Assembly: GCA_965116695.1 (NCBI GenBank)
Contig: OZ220706.1
Span: 4,898,001 to 4,962,000 of the forward strand
Length of the DNA stretch: 64,000 nt
Direction: 5' to 3'
From: JAJDTT01 sp965116695
GTDB taxonomy: Bacteria; Acidobacteriota; UBA6911; RPQK01; JAJDTT01
Below, piece by piece: positions 32,495-41,732 of this stretch (its first letter is position 1; the number at the start of each line of letters is the position of its first letter). Both the position numbers and the translations under genes were made by a program. The notes under the pieces were generated by a model. It had not been told where the DNA came from. It searched no databases and saw only the letters and a list, made by a program, of their open reading frames with translations.

Positions 32495-32932
32495 TCAGCG
32501 CTCCAGCGAGGAAATCTTGCGGACCCGGCGGTCATGGCGGCCGCCTTCAAAATCGACCCGGAGCCATTCCCGCACCATGGAAAGAGCCAGCTTGGGCTCG
32601 AGTGTGCGGGCGCCCAGGGCCAGAACGTTGGCCTGGTTGTGCCGGCGGCTGAGACGAACCGTCTCCAGGTCGTGGCAGACGGCCGCCCTCACGCCTGAGA
32701 TCTTGTTGGCGGCGATAGCCATGCCGATTCCGGTGCCGCAAACGAGAATGCCGCGCTCGGCGCTGCCGGACGAAACCCCCCGGGCCACGGACGCCGCGAA
32801 GTCGGGATAATCGACGCTGTCGTTCGTGTGCGGCCCCCGGTCGGTCACCTCGTGATCATCGGCTTCGAGCAGGTCCTTGATCTGCTCCTTCAACTCCACC
32901 CCAGCGTGATCGGCGCCGATCCAAATCTGCAT
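32495..32932 (-). CDS. rpiB: Ribose 5-phosphate isomerase B
   Basis: 145 residues. The RpiB/LacAB signature is visible: IWIGADHAGVELKEQIKDLL with the phosphate-binding Asp-His, SVDYPDFAASVARGV and the catalytic-cysteine block ILVCGTGIGMAIAANKISGV. HNQANVLALGAR is the subunit-interface motif. The enzyme interconverts ribulose 5-phosphate and ribose 5-phosphate in the cytoplasm. Start at ATG 32932 with GCAGGA upstream. It is divergent from proS, and the 73-bp gap should hold both promoters. The pairing of rpiB with glyA is common across bacteria. Confidence 0.93.
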   Translation of the reverse strand: MQIWIGADHAGVELKEQIKDLLEADDHEVTDRGPHTNDSVDYPDFAASVARGVSSGSAERGILVCGTGIGMAIAANKISGVRAAVCHDLETVRLSRRHNQANVLALGARTLEPKLALSMVREWLRVDFEGGRHDRRVRKISSLER

Positions 32933-33005
32933 GCGCGACGGTCCTGCTCAGGAATCGTAGCTCACTTGACTTGACCCGGTCAAACCGATAAAAACGGCGC
33001 TTCCC

Positions 33006-34709
33006 ATGCGCTGGTCCCGCTTCTTCGCGCCCACCTTGAAGGAGACTCCTTCGGAGGCGGAGGTGCCCTCCCACCGGCTCCTGCTGCGCGCCGCATTCAT
33101 CCGCCAATTGGGTTCCGGGATCTATTCCTTCCTTCCCCTGGCGAGACGGACGTTGCGAAAAATCGAGACCATCATCCGCCATGAGATGGACGCCATCGGC
33201 GCTCAGGAATTCATCTTGCCGGCCCTGCATCCGGCCGAGCCGTGGAGGGAATCGGGCCGCTGGGAGGCCATGGGCGACGAGATGTTCCGGCTCAAGGATC
33301 GCTCCGGCCGGGACATGTGCCTGGGGATGACCCACGAGGAGATCTTTACCACCATCGCCCGCGACGAGATCAGGTCCTACCGCGCGCTGCCTCAGATCTG
33401 GTACCAGATTCAACTCAAGTTCCGGGACGAACCCCGCCCCAAGTCCGGCCTGCTGCGGGTGCGCCACTTTCACATGAAGGACTCCTACAGCTTCGACCTC
33501 GACGCGAAAGGGTTGGACCGCAGCTACCGGCTTCATGAGCGGGCCTACCGCAAGATCTTCGATCGCTGCGGCCTCCGGTACCTGGTGGTCGAGGCGGACT
33601 CGGGAGCCATGGGGGGAAGCGTCTCCCACGAGTTCATGGTCCGGACCGATGCGGGAGAGGACCATGTCGTGACCTGCGCCTGCGGATATGCGTCCAACCT
33701 GGACCGGGCCGTCTCGGCATTGGAGGCGCAGGAAGACGAGGCGGTGGACCTTCCGCCCCGGAAGGTCCATACGCCGGGCCGCAAGACGATTCAGGAGGTG
33801 AGCGACTTTCTGAGCGTCCCTCAGTCCCGGCAGATCAAGTCGCTGGTCTATATGGCGGGGGATACCCCGTGGCTGGTGCTGCTGCGGGGCGACCACCAGC
33901 TCAATGATCTCAAGCTCAGCCGGGTGGCCGGCACCGGCGATCTCCGGATGGCCCGGTCCGAGGAGATCAGGGACCTGTTCGGAGCCGACGCGGGCAGCCT
34001 GGGACCGGTGGGGGCCGACTTCGTCAAGGTGGTGGCCGACCGGGGGCTGGAGGGCCGGCGGAACCTGGTCTGCGGCGCCAATCAGGACGACTATCATCTG
34101 CTGCACGTCACTCCGGGACGGGATTTCCAGGCGAGCTGGCAGGACCTGCGTCTGGTCGAACAGAGGGACCCCTGTCTGGATTGCGGTCAGCCCTTGCAGG
34201 TCGAGAAGACGCTGGAAGTCGGACACATCTTCCAGCTGGGATACAAGTACAGCGAGTCCATGAAGGCCCGCGTGCTGGACCGGCGGGGGAAGGAGCGGCC
34301 CTGGATCATGGGCAGCTATGGAATCGGCCTCGAGCGGATCATGGCTGCCGCGGTGGAGCTGTACCACGACGAATTCGGTATCGTCTGGCCGCGGGCGTTG
34401 GCGCCGTTCCAGGCCGTGGTCACGGTCGTGCGGGTGGATGACCGGAAACAATTCGCGGCCGCCCGGGAGATCTACCGGACCCTCTGGGACCGGGGCGTCG
34501 ACTGTCTCCTGGATGACCGGAACGAGCGGCCCGGCTTCAAGTTCAAGGACGCCGAACTCATCGGGGTCCCGGTCCGAATCACCGTCGGACGGGCCCTCCG
34601 ACAGGGACGGGTCGAGATCTTTTCCCGGCAGGACCGCATCAAGAGGGAAGTCCCGCTGGGCGATGCCGTAACGGCCGTCCTGGAGATGCTCCAGGAATAC
34701 CCGGTCTGA
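33006..34709 (+). CDS. proS: Prolyl-tRNA synthetase (bacterial type)
   Basis: 567 residues, the length of the bacterial form with the editing insertion (INS) domain between class II motifs 2 and 3. Motif 1 includes RQLGSGIYSFLPLARRTLRK, motif 2 FRDEPRPKSGLLRVRHFHMK and motif 3 GSYGIGLERIMAAAVELYHD. The insert, about residues 225-400, has the YbaK-like KTIQEVSDFLSVPQSRQIKS and a later LRGDHQLNDLKL. The C-terminal anticodon-binding domain ends VPLGDAV-like (EVPLGDAVTAVLEML). It charges tRNA(Pro) and hydrolyses Ala-tRNA(Pro). Confidence 0.95.
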   Translation: MRWSRFFAPTLKETPSEAEVPSHRLLLRAAFIRQLGSGIYSFLPLARRTLRKIETIIRHEMDAIGAQEFILPALHPAEPWRESGRWEAMGDEMFRLKDRSGRDMCLGMTHEEIFTTIARDEIRSYRALPQIWYQIQLKFRDEPRPKSGLLRVRHFHMKDSYSFDLDAKGLDRSYRLHERAYRKIFDRCGLRYLVVEADSGAMGGSVSHEFMVRTDAGEDHVVTCACGYASNLDRAVSALEAQEDEAVDLPPRKVHTPGRKTIQEVSDFLSVPQSRQIKSLVYMAGDTPWLVLLRGDHQLNDLKLSRVAGTGDLRMARSEEIRDLFGADAGSLGPVGADFVKVVADRGLEGRRNLVCGANQDDYHLLHVTPGRDFQASWQDLRLVEQRDPCLDCGQPLQVEKTLEVGHIFQLGYKYSESMKARVLDRRGKERPWIMGSYGIGLERIMAAAVELYHDEFGIVWPRALAPFQAVVTVVRVDDRKQFAAAREIYRTLWDRGVDCLLDDRNERPGFKFKDAELIGVPVRITVGRALRQGRVEIFSRQDRIKREVPLGDAVTAVLEMLQEYPV

Positions 34710-34815
34710 TTCGCGGGTTTCCCGCCCCGGTCCCGCGGTCTCCTCGCCTCCTCGCCAAATCTCCCCTCAAGTCACGACTCCACGGTCAATCGGTGTCGAT
34801 TTGCTCAGAAATTCC

Positions 34816-34845
34816 TTGACACTTGGCCGGTTATAGGAATATTGT
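34816..34845 (+). promoter_or_regulatory. Candidate promoter of the dcw cluster
   Basis: TTGACA (34816-34821), an 18-nt spacer and TATTGT (34840-34845), 57 nt before the mraZ GTG. The 192-bp gap after proS is AT-richer than its surroundings. No clean triple TGGG MraZ-box array was found; AAAGGGATAAATAGG at 34864 is the nearest candidate. Confidence 0.55.
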
Positions 34846-34901
34846 GGTCCAAATCGGTTCAAAAAGGGATAAATAGGTCTAAGTAACGCCGGATTGTCAC
34901 T

Positions 34902-35342
34902 GTGTTCAGAGGAAACTTCCCCACCAAGATCGACGCTCAGGGGCGCATCAAGATCCCTGCGGCGTATCGAAGGATCTTCGAGGAGAAGTATGGCACGGAA
35001 CTGTATGTCACCAGCACCACCGGCGAACACGTCCTGATCTATCCCCTCAGCGAATGGGAGCAGATCGAGAGCAAGTTGCTGGAGCCGCCCAAGATGCTGC
35101 CCGAGAAGGTCAAGTTCCTGCGCAACACGAACTACTACGGCCAGATGATCTCCATGGACAGGCAGGGGAGAGTGCTGATTCCTCCCCACCTCCGGGAACG
35201 TGCCGAAATCACCAACGGCGTGGCGGTCATGGGGTACTTGACCCATCTGCGGCTGTGGAATCGGAAACGCTTCGAGAATCTGCTCGAAACCGATCCGTAT
35301 ACGGGAGCGGACGAGATCGCTCTGGCGGAGTTGGGGCTTTGA
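34902..35342 (+). CDS. mraZ: Transcriptional regulator MraZ
   Basis: 146 residues starting at GTG 34902 (VFRGNF). Two SpoVT/AbrB-like half-domains each carry the family signature: KIDAQGRIKIPAAYR (residues 9-23) and SMDRQGRVLIPPHLRERAEI (about 84-103). MraZ binds repeats in its own promoter and controls the division and cell-wall cluster that follows. The gene is 3 bp from rsmH and is the first of the 16-kb plus-strand run. Confidence 0.95.
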   Translation: MFRGNFPTKIDAQGRIKIPAAYRRIFEEKYGTELYVTSTTGEHVLIYPLSEWEQIESKLLEPPKMLPEKVKFLRNTNYYGQMISMDRQGRVLIPPHLRERAEITNGVAVMGYLTHLRLWNRKRFENLLETDPYTGADEIALAELGL

Positions 35343-35344
35343 CC

Positions 35345-36388
35345 ATGACGGGAACGGATACCGCCCACATTCCGGTGCTGTGCAAGACGGTTCTGGACCA
35401 TCTCCAGGTCCGGCCGCGAGGCGTCTACGTCGATTGCACGGTCGGTCCCGGCGGTCATTCCCGGGAGATCCTGAAGAGGTTGGGAGAGGGACGCCTGGTG
35501 GTTCTGGACCTGGACGAAGATGCGCTCCGGCTGGCGGCGCGGCGCCTCGCGCCGTCGAAGGCCGAGTTGAGCCTGCACCGGGAGAACTTCAGGAATCTTC
35601 CCCGGTTGCTTCGGAGACTGCGGATCCGCCGGATCGACGGCTGCCTCGCCGACGTGGGGGTTTCCTCAATTCAATTGGACGTGGCCGAGAGGGGCTTCAG
35701 CTTCCTGAAGGAGGGGCCCCTGGACATGCGGATGAACCGCGCCCAGACGGTTACGGCGGCAAGCCTGGTCAATGATTCGCCTCCCGAGCGTCTGGTGGAG
35801 ATTCTGCGGAACTGCGGCGAGGTCGCCGGGGCGGCGCGAGTGGTGGCGGCGCTGGTCGAGGAGCGCCACCGGAAGCGTTTCGAGACGACCACGGAGTTGG
35901 CGGCGGTGGTGGAGCGAGTCAAAGGTTGGCCCCGGGGGACTCGTCTCCACCCCGCAACCCAGGTCTTTCAGGCCCTTCGAATCGAGGTCAATCAGGAATT
36001 GAAGAACCTGGAAGTGTTTCTCGCCGGCGTCGTGGATCTTCTGCGGCCGGGAGGTCGGCTCGTGGTGTTGGCCTTTCACAGCCTTGAGGATCGATTGGTG
36101 AAGCGGGCATTTGCCCGGGAATCAGGGAAATGCATCTGTTTTTCTCCCCGGGATCTGTGCGGATGCCCCCGCCGCCGCCGGGTGCGGGTCCTGACCCGGA
36201 GACCCGTCCGGCCATCGGGACACGAGATTCGATCCAACCCGCGCGCGAGAAGCGCCAAACTCCGGGCCGTTGAACGGCTGGACGCCTCGACCGGGGGTTG
36301 CGGCGCCGCCGGTTCCCGCACGGAGCGCGGCCGGAAGGCAAGAAGATTCCGGTTGGGTGACGGGGTAAGGAAAGCGAACAGAGGATAG
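35345..36388 (+). CDS. rsmH: 16S rRNA m4C1402 methyltransferase RsmH
   Basis: 347 residues from ATG 35345; the frame upstream is a shadow of mraZ. HIPVLCKTVLDHLQV starts the family. The SAM-binding motif is VDCTVGPGGHSREILKRLG, and the catalytic block VLAFHSLEDRLVKRAFA. FSPRDLCGCPRRRRVRVLTRR is the typical Cys/Arg-rich C-terminal part. The last 40 residues are an arginine-rich tail past the usual end (NPRARSAKLRAVERLD). The enzyme methylates N4 of C1402 in 16S rRNA. The gene is followed 5 bp later by ftsL. Confidence 0.94.
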   Translation: MTGTDTAHIPVLCKTVLDHLQVRPRGVYVDCTVGPGGHSREILKRLGEGRLVVLDLDEDALRLAARRLAPSKAELSLHRENFRNLPRLLRRLRIRRIDGCLADVGVSSIQLDVAERGFSFLKEGPLDMRMNRAQTVTAASLVNDSPPERLVEILRNCGEVAGAARVVAALVEERHRKRFETTTELAAVVERVKGWPRGTRLHPATQVFQALRIEVNQELKNLEVFLAGVVDLLRPGGRLVVLAFHSLEDRLVKRAFARESGKCICFSPRDLCGCPRRRRVRVLTRRPVRPSGHEIRSNPRARSAKLRAVERLDASTGGCGAAGSRTERGRKARRFRLGDGVRKANRG

Positions 36389-36393
36389 GGAAG

Positions 36394-36792
36394 ATGGTGG
36401 ATTGCTGTTTTCAACAATTTCGCAACCGTCCGGTTCGGGAGGGTTCCGGGACGAATGGTTGGGAGATGCTGCGCTGGTTGCTGGTGGTGGGGATATTCGC
36501 GGGGTTGGTCCTCGGCTACGCGGGCATGCGGATGGGGATCCTGGAATCCCAATACGAAGCCGCGCGGCTGCGGAAGGAGAACACGGAGCTTCGCGAATTC
36601 AACAACGCGCTCCGCGTCGAGCATGCCACGCTCATCAATCCTGAGACCATCGACCGGCGGGCCTCGGGTCTGGGGCTCATCGATTCCAGTAACGGGTCGG
36701 TCCGAATCATCGAAGGACAATCCCGCGTCTCCCAGCCGGGAAGCGAGCTCGTAGCCGCGGCCCGCGGCCGCTTCGAGGTTTCGTCTGAATGA
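36394..36792 (+). CDS. ftsL: Cell division protein FtsL-like
   Basis: 132 residues. A short cytoplasmic part, one membrane helix (MLRWLLVVGIFAGLVLGYAG, about residues 25-44) and a leucine-zipper coiled coil (LESQYEAARLRKENTELREF). FtsL sequences are poorly conserved; the call rests on topology and on the position between rsmH and ftsI. FtsL joins FtsQ and FtsB at the septum and activates FtsWI. Its stop overlaps the ftsI start by 4 bp (36789-36792). Confidence 0.8.
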   Translation: MVDCCFQQFRNRPVREGSGTNGWEMLRWLLVVGIFAGLVLGYAGMRMGILESQYEAARLRKENTELREFNNALRVEHATLINPETIDRRASGLGLIDSSNGSVRIIEGQSRVSQPGSELVAAARGRFEVSSE

Positions 36793-38918
36793 GTGCCGAT
36801 TCCCAAGAGCGGAAACAAGCCCTGGTCCCGGGACGGGTGATCCTGTTCTACCTGTTCGTCCTGGTTTCGGTCGCAGTCCTGGTCATCCGCCTGGTGGACC
36901 TGCAGGTCCTGAAGCGGGACCATTACCGCCGGCTGGCGCAGGCCCAGAGCGAGGGTCACGTTTACGCCAGGGTCAAACGGGGCGAGATCCTGGACCGGAA
37001 TCTTCGGGAGTTGGCCGTAAGCGTCGAGAGCGGCTCGGTCGGGAGCCACGCCGGGCAGGTCCCGGACCCCGGAAAGGCTTCCCTGGCCCTGGCCCCGTTC
37101 CTGCCTTTGAGCCAGGAGGAGATCCGGGAGACCCTCGATTCCAACACCGGCTTCACCTACCTGGCCAGAAAGATCCCTCCGCACCAGGTCACGACCATCA
37201 ACGCGCTGAAGCTCAAGGGCATCCAAGTGGACCGGGACGTGAAGCGGACCTATCCCCAATGGGAACTGGCGGCTCACGTCCTGGGATTCGTAGGGGTGGA
37301 AAACGAAGGTCTGGGCGGGGTCGAGTACCTCTATGATGGAGTGATGCGGGGCGAGAAAACCCGCGTCAATCTGAAGGTGGACGGCCGGCGGCATGTCTAC
37401 AACCGTGAATCCTCGGCCGCCGGGTCCGGAGGAAACATCCTGGTCCTCAACCTGGACGAGTCCATCCAGTACTCGGTGGAGCAGATCCTGGGGGATACCA
37501 TACGCGAATGGAAGGCGTCGTCGGGGTCGGCGATCGTAATGGACGTTCACACCGGCGAAATCCTGGCCCTGGCCTCCCATCCCACCTACAACCCCAACGA
37601 CTACACGAACTACGGCCCCGAGGAAAAACGGAACCGCGCCATCCTCGACATCTATGAGCCGGGCTCGACCTTCAAGCTGCTGACGCTCTCTGCCGCCTTG
37701 GAGGAGGGGCTCGTCGAATCGGGAGAACTGGTGGACTGCCGGGTCGGAACGGTGCGTCTGGGCCGCAAGGTCTACCGGGAAGCCAAGAGGAGCTACGGCA
37801 CCCTCAGCTTCGAGGAGATTCTGGCCAAGTCGAGCAATGTCGGCACCATCAAGATGGGACTCCGCCTGGGAGAGGAACGATTGTATTCCTACATCCGGCG
37901 TTTCGGGTTCGGAAGCGAGACGGGAATCGAATTGCCGGGAGAACAGGTCGGACTGCTGGTCCCGCCGGAGCGCTGGTCCCGCATTTCGATCGGGGCTCTC
38001 TCCATCGGACAGGAGATTGGAGTCACGCCGATCCAGATGGTTCGGGCTCTGGCGGTTTTCGGAAACGGAGGCTACCTGGTGAAGCCTCGCCTGGTCCGGC
38101 ACATCCTCGCCGAGGATGGGAGGGTACTGGAAGAAAGCCGAGTGGAACGTGAGAGGGTGCTCTCGGCGGAGACCGTTCGGACCATCCGGAACGCCATGGG
38201 CATGGTCGTGGAACGGGGGACGGGACGCAGGGCCCAGCCGGCCGGATACTCGGCCGGCGGAAAGACCGGCACCGCTCAGAAGTTCGTGGACGGCAGCTAT
38301 TCCCGCACCCGCTTCGTCGCTTCGTTTGCCGGAATCGCCCCCCTCTCCAATCCCGTGCTGGCCGCACTGGTGGTCATCGACGAGCCGCGAGTCCACCATT
38401 ACGGCGGACTCGTGGCCGCTCCCGCCTTCCGCCGCATCATGGAGCGGGCATTGGTCAGTCTACAGGTCCCTCAGGATCGGCGGCTGCCGCAGCCGAACCA
38501 GCGGCTGGCCCGCCAAAAGAAAAAGCAGCCGAACCGGCGGGTGGACCTGGCGGTGTCGGCGGCCGAGGAGCCGTGGACCCGGGATGGCCTGGCCGCGGAA
38601 TTGTCGAGCCTGATGGGAGACGGGAATCCGGAATCGGAAGGGGGAAAACCGGTGACGGTGGCGACCGGGACCATTCCGCTCCCGGACCTGAGCGGTCTCA
38701 GCCTCCGGGAGGCACTCCGCAAGGCCGGCAGTCTCTCTCTGAGGTTGAGAGTGACCGGCAGCGGCGTGGTTGTGGCGCAGCATCCCAAACCCGGGACTCC
38801 GGTGGTCCCCGAATCCATGTGTCAGATCCATTTGGATGGCACGGAGAGCTCCACCTATGAGACTCAGCAGCTTGCTCTCGACCGAAGGGGTCAGGGCGTT
38901 CGTGAGAGCCGTCGCTGA
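36789..38918 (+). CDS. ftsI: Septal peptidoglycan transpeptidase FtsI (PBP3) with C-terminal PASTA domain
   Basis: 709 residues. One N-terminal anchor helix (VILFYLFVLVSVAVLVIRLV), a dimerisation module (RGEILDRNLRELAVSV) and a transpeptidase domain with the three active-site motifs STFK (Ser293 to Lys296), SSN (348-350) and KTG (492-494). A PASTA domain lies at the C-terminus (LPDLSGLSLREALRKAG and PKPGTPVV). PASTA-containing FtsI is as in sporulation SpoVD-like enzymes and in Acidobacteriota. The enzyme cross-links septal peptidoglycan with FtsW. Its last 20 codons overlap the murE start (62 bp). Confidence 0.94.
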   Translation: MSADSQERKQALVPGRVILFYLFVLVSVAVLVIRLVDLQVLKRDHYRRLAQAQSEGHVYARVKRGEILDRNLRELAVSVESGSVGSHAGQVPDPGKASLALAPFLPLSQEEIRETLDSNTGFTYLARKIPPHQVTTINALKLKGIQVDRDVKRTYPQWELAAHVLGFVGVENEGLGGVEYLYDGVMRGEKTRVNLKVDGRRHVYNRESSAAGSGGNILVLNLDESIQYSVEQILGDTIREWKASSGSAIVMDVHTGEILALASHPTYNPNDYTNYGPEEKRNRAILDIYEPGSTFKLLTLSAALEEGLVESGELVDCRVGTVRLGRKVYREAKRSYGTLSFEEILAKSSNVGTIKMGLRLGEERLYSYIRRFGFGSETGIELPGEQVGLLVPPERWSRISIGALSIGQEIGVTPIQMVRALAVFGNGGYLVKPRLVRHILAEDGRVLEESRVERERVLSAETVRTIRNAMGMVVERGTGRRAQPAGYSAGGKTGTAQKFVDGSYSRTRFVASFAGIAPLSNPVLAALVVIDEPRVHHYGGLVAAPAFRRIMERALVSLQVPQDRRLPQPNQRLARQKKKQPNRRVDLAVSAAEEPWTRDGLAAELSSLMGDGNPESEGGKPVTVATGTIPLPDLSGLSLREALRKAGSLSLRLRVTGSGVVVAQHPKPGTPVVPESMCQIHLDGTESSTYETQQLALDRRGQGVRESRR

Positions 38919-40320
38919 GGCGGGCGACCCGGAGATCGAGTCTCTGGCCTACGACTCCCGGCAAGCGGGGACCGGAAGCCTTTTTTTCGCCATCCAGGGG
39001 TTCAGAAGCGACGGACACCTCTACCTGGAGCAAGCAGTGAAACGGGGCGCGGTTGCCGTGGCCTCCCAACGGCCGGCTCCGGACGATTGTGCCCTGGCTT
39101 GGATCCAGGTGACCCGTATCCGGCGCTTCATGGCCAGCATCGCCGATCGTTTCTTCGGACACCCTTCGGCCAGGCTGAGGCTGGTGGGCATTACCGGGAC
39201 CAACGGGAAGACCACGACCGCGTTTCTGGTGCACTCCATCATGAGCCAAGGGGAGCCGTCGCTCGTCATGGGCACCCTGGGAGCGCGTCTCAACGGCAGG
39301 AATTGGGCCTCGGAGCGGACCACTCCCGAGTCCGTGGACATCCAATCCATTCTGAACCAGGCGGTCGAAGCCGGCTGCGGCCGGGGTGTGATGGAGGTCT
39401 CCTCCCATTCCCTCGCCCTGAACCGGGTCTACGGTTGCCGCTTTCCGGTGGCCGTCTTCACGAATCTGACCCGGGATCACCTGGACTTTCATCACACCCG
39501 CGAGAATTACCTCCAGAGCAAGCGCCTTCTGTTCCGGTCCGATTACAACCCCGGTCTGGCGTGGTCGGTGATCAATCACGACGACCCGGCCAGCCGGCGG
39601 CTCGATCCGGAAGGCGAGGCCGTGACCTTCGGAATGACCCCGGAAGCCCAGGTTCGCCCGATCACGCGGAAGACCACGGTTGACGGGACGCGGGTGGAGC
39701 TCGAGTGCCGGGGCCGCCGCCTGGCCTTGAGCAGTCCGCTGGTGGGAGACCACAACCTCTACAACATCATGGCGGCGGTGGCGGCCTGCCATGCCCTGGG
39801 AATCGGGGACCGGCAGATCTGCGCGGGCATCTCCGGGCTCGACCGGGTCCCCGGCCGTTTCGAGAAGGTCGACGTGGACCGGGACTACACGGTAGTGGTG
39901 GACTACGCTCATACGCCGGACGCACTGGAGAACGTGTTGCGCCTGGCCCGGGGCTTGACCACGAATCGGGTGCTTTGCGTCTTCGGCTGCGGTGGAGACC
40001 GGGATGCGTCCAAGCGGCCGCGGATGGGCGAAATCGCCACTCGCCAGTCGGACTGGACCATTCTGACCACGGACAATCCGCGGAGCGAGGATCCGGAGGC
40101 CATCCTCCACGAGATCAGAACCGGAATCCCTCCCGAACGGCGCAACTTCGAGACCATCACCGATCGAAGGGAGGCGATCGGCCGCGTCGTGAAGCTGGCC
40201 AGGACCGGAGATCTGGTGCTGGTGGCGGGCAAGGGACAGGAAACCTATCAGGAAATCCAGGGGACTCGAATCCCCTTCGATGATCGGGAAGTGGTGAGGG
40301 ATTCGGTGTGTTTGGACTAG
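38857..40320 (+). CDS. murE: UDP-MurNAc-L-Ala-D-Glu:meso-diaminopimelate ligase
   Basis: 487 residues from ATG 38857, where MRLSSLLS and SLAYDSRQAGTGSLFFAI match the family start, so the 62-bp overlap with ftsI is real. The ATP loop is ITGTNGKTTTAF (residues 112-123). The VEVSSHSLALNRV and DYAHTPDAL blocks are present. DNPR at residues 406-409 is the signature for adding meso-diaminopimelate and not lysine. It predicts mDAP-type peptidoglycan, usual for Gram-negatives. It overlaps murF by 13 bp. Confidence 0.96.
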   Translation: MRLSSLLSTEGVRAFVRAVAEAGDPEIESLAYDSRQAGTGSLFFAIQGFRSDGHLYLEQAVKRGAVAVASQRPAPDDCALAWIQVTRIRRFMASIADRFFGHPSARLRLVGITGTNGKTTTAFLVHSIMSQGEPSLVMGTLGARLNGRNWASERTTPESVDIQSILNQAVEAGCGRGVMEVSSHSLALNRVYGCRFPVAVFTNLTRDHLDFHHTRENYLQSKRLLFRSDYNPGLAWSVINHDDPASRRLDPEGEAVTFGMTPEAQVRPITRKTTVDGTRVELECRGRRLALSSPLVGDHNLYNIMAAVAACHALGIGDRQICAGISGLDRVPGRFEKVDVDRDYTVVVDYAHTPDALENVLRLARGLTTNRVLCVFGCGGDRDASKRPRMGEIATRQSDWTILTTDNPRSEDPEAILHEIRTGIPPERRNFETITDRREAIGRVVKLARTGDLVLVAGKGQETYQEIQGTRIPFDDREVVRDSVCLD

Positions 40321-41732
40321 ATTTCCGGCAAGCGGCCCGGGTCATGGGCGCCCGAACCTGGGGCCGGGACCTCGGTCGCCAAGCGCATCGGCCTTGGCCC
40401 CGGGTCGTCATCGACAGCCGGCAGGTGAAGCCGGGCGATTGTTTCTTCGCCATCAAGGGGGATCGCCTGGACGGGCACGATTTCCTGGAGGCCGCCATGG
40501 AGCGGGGAGCGGCGGTGGGGGTCTGTTCTCGCACGCCGAACCTGGATCGCGGCGGTTTTCAAGACCGGATCTTTCTCCGCGTCGCCGACACCACCCGGGC
40601 GCTCCAGGAACTGGCTGCCGAACTCCGCAGGCGGTGGGGCCGGTCTCTGGTGGGGGTGACCGGCAGCATGGGGAAGACCACGACCCGCACGTTCACCGCC
40701 CGGCTGCTCGAATCCGGCCACCAGGTTCTTCAGTCTCCCGCCAACTTCAACAACGACTTCGGAGTACCCCTGTCCCTTCTGCTCTTGGAGGAACGCCATG
40801 ACCTGGCGGTGCTGGAACTGGGCATGAACCACGCCGGCGAGATCCGGCGGCTGGCCCGGATCTGCCGTCCCGATCTCGCCGTCATCACCAATGTGGCGCC
40901 GGTGCATCTCGAGTTCTTCTCCAGTGTCGACGAGATCGCCCGAGCCAAGGGAGAAATCCTGGAGGACATGCCGGCGGCGGGGGTCTTCGTCTACAACGCC
41001 GACGATCACCGGGTGGCGGGTCTGGCTTCCGCCTTCCATGGGCGCAGGGTCTCCTTCTCTCTGGAGCGGGACGCGGACGTCCGGGTCACGGACGTCCGGG
41101 TGGTGGACTCGAGCGGCACCCGGTTCATCCTCCGGGCCGGTTGGGGAGAGTCTTCCTGCCGGGTGGCCTTCGTCGGCCGCCACCATCTCTACAACCTGGC
41201 GGCGGCCGTGGCCGCGGCCCGGACCCTGGGTTTGAGCCGTGAGCAGATCGAAGGAGCGATTCCCAGCCTGTCCCCGCTCCCCATGCGAGGAAAGATCCGG
41301 GGGTTGGAGATGTCCGGTTCGCGGCGGATCAGAATCCTGGACGACTCCTACAACTCGAACCCGCAGGCCGTACGGATGGCGTTGGAGACCGTGGGACAGT
41401 CGGCCGGCGCCGGCCGCCGGATCCTCGCTCTGGGAGAGATGCTGGAGTTGGGTCCCGAGAGCGCGGTCTGGCATCGCCGGGTCGGAAGGATGGCGGCGCG
41501 GATCGAGCCTCATCTCCTGGCGGCGGTGGGAGCTGGAGCCCGGCCGGTGCTGGAGGGAGCTCGCGAGGCGGGCCTGGCAGACGGCAGAACCCTCTACTTC
41601 GGGACTTCGGAAGAGGCGGCGGAATACTTGTCCGGCTTCATTTGCAGCGGCGACTTCCTCTTGATCAAGGGGTCTCGCGGAGTCGGAATGGAACGCATCG
41701 CTGCGTTTCTGGAAGCGGGGAAGGGCTCTTGA
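40308..41732 (+). CDS. murF: UDP-MurNAc-tripeptide:D-Ala-D-Ala ligase
   Basis: 474 residues from GTG 40308. N-terminal uridine-binding part (VVIDSRQVKPGDCFFAIKGD), ATP loop LVGVTGSMGKTTTRTF, central NFNNDFGVPLSLLLLE and LGMNHAGEIRRLA, and a C-terminal DSYNSNPQAVRMALE block, all typical of MurF. It adds D-Ala-D-Ala to complete the muramyl pentapeptide in the cytoplasm. No ddl gene for the dipeptide is in this cluster. It overlaps both murE (13 bp) and mraY (TTGA at 41729-41732). Confidence 0.95.
   Translation: MFGLDFRQAARVMGARTWGRDLGRQAHRPWPRVVIDSRQVKPGDCFFAIKGDRLDGHDFLEAAMERGAAVGVCSRTPNLDRGGFQDRIFLRVADTTRALQELAAELRRRWGRSLVGVTGSMGKTTTRTFTARLLESGHQVLQSPANFNNDFGVPLSLLLLEERHDLAVLELGMNHAGEIRRLARICRPDLAVITNVAPVHLEFFSSVDEIARAKGEILEDMPAAGVFVYNADDHRVAGLASAFHGRRVSFSLERDADVRVTDVRVVDSSGTRFILRAGWGESSCRVAFVGRHHLYNLAAAVAAARTLGLSREQIEGAIPSLSPLPMRGKIRGLEMSGSRRIRILDDSYNSNPQAVRMALETVGQSAGAGRRILALGEMLELGPESAVWHRRVGRMAARIEPHLLAAVGAGARPVLEGAREAGLADGRTLYFGTSEEAAEYLSGFICSGDFLLIKGSRGVGMERIAAFLEAGKGS

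Noticed and set aside
36516..38399. 627-codon minus-strand frame opposite ftsI
   Set aside because: It lies antisense to a conserved FtsI with all active-site motifs. No similarity was recognised.
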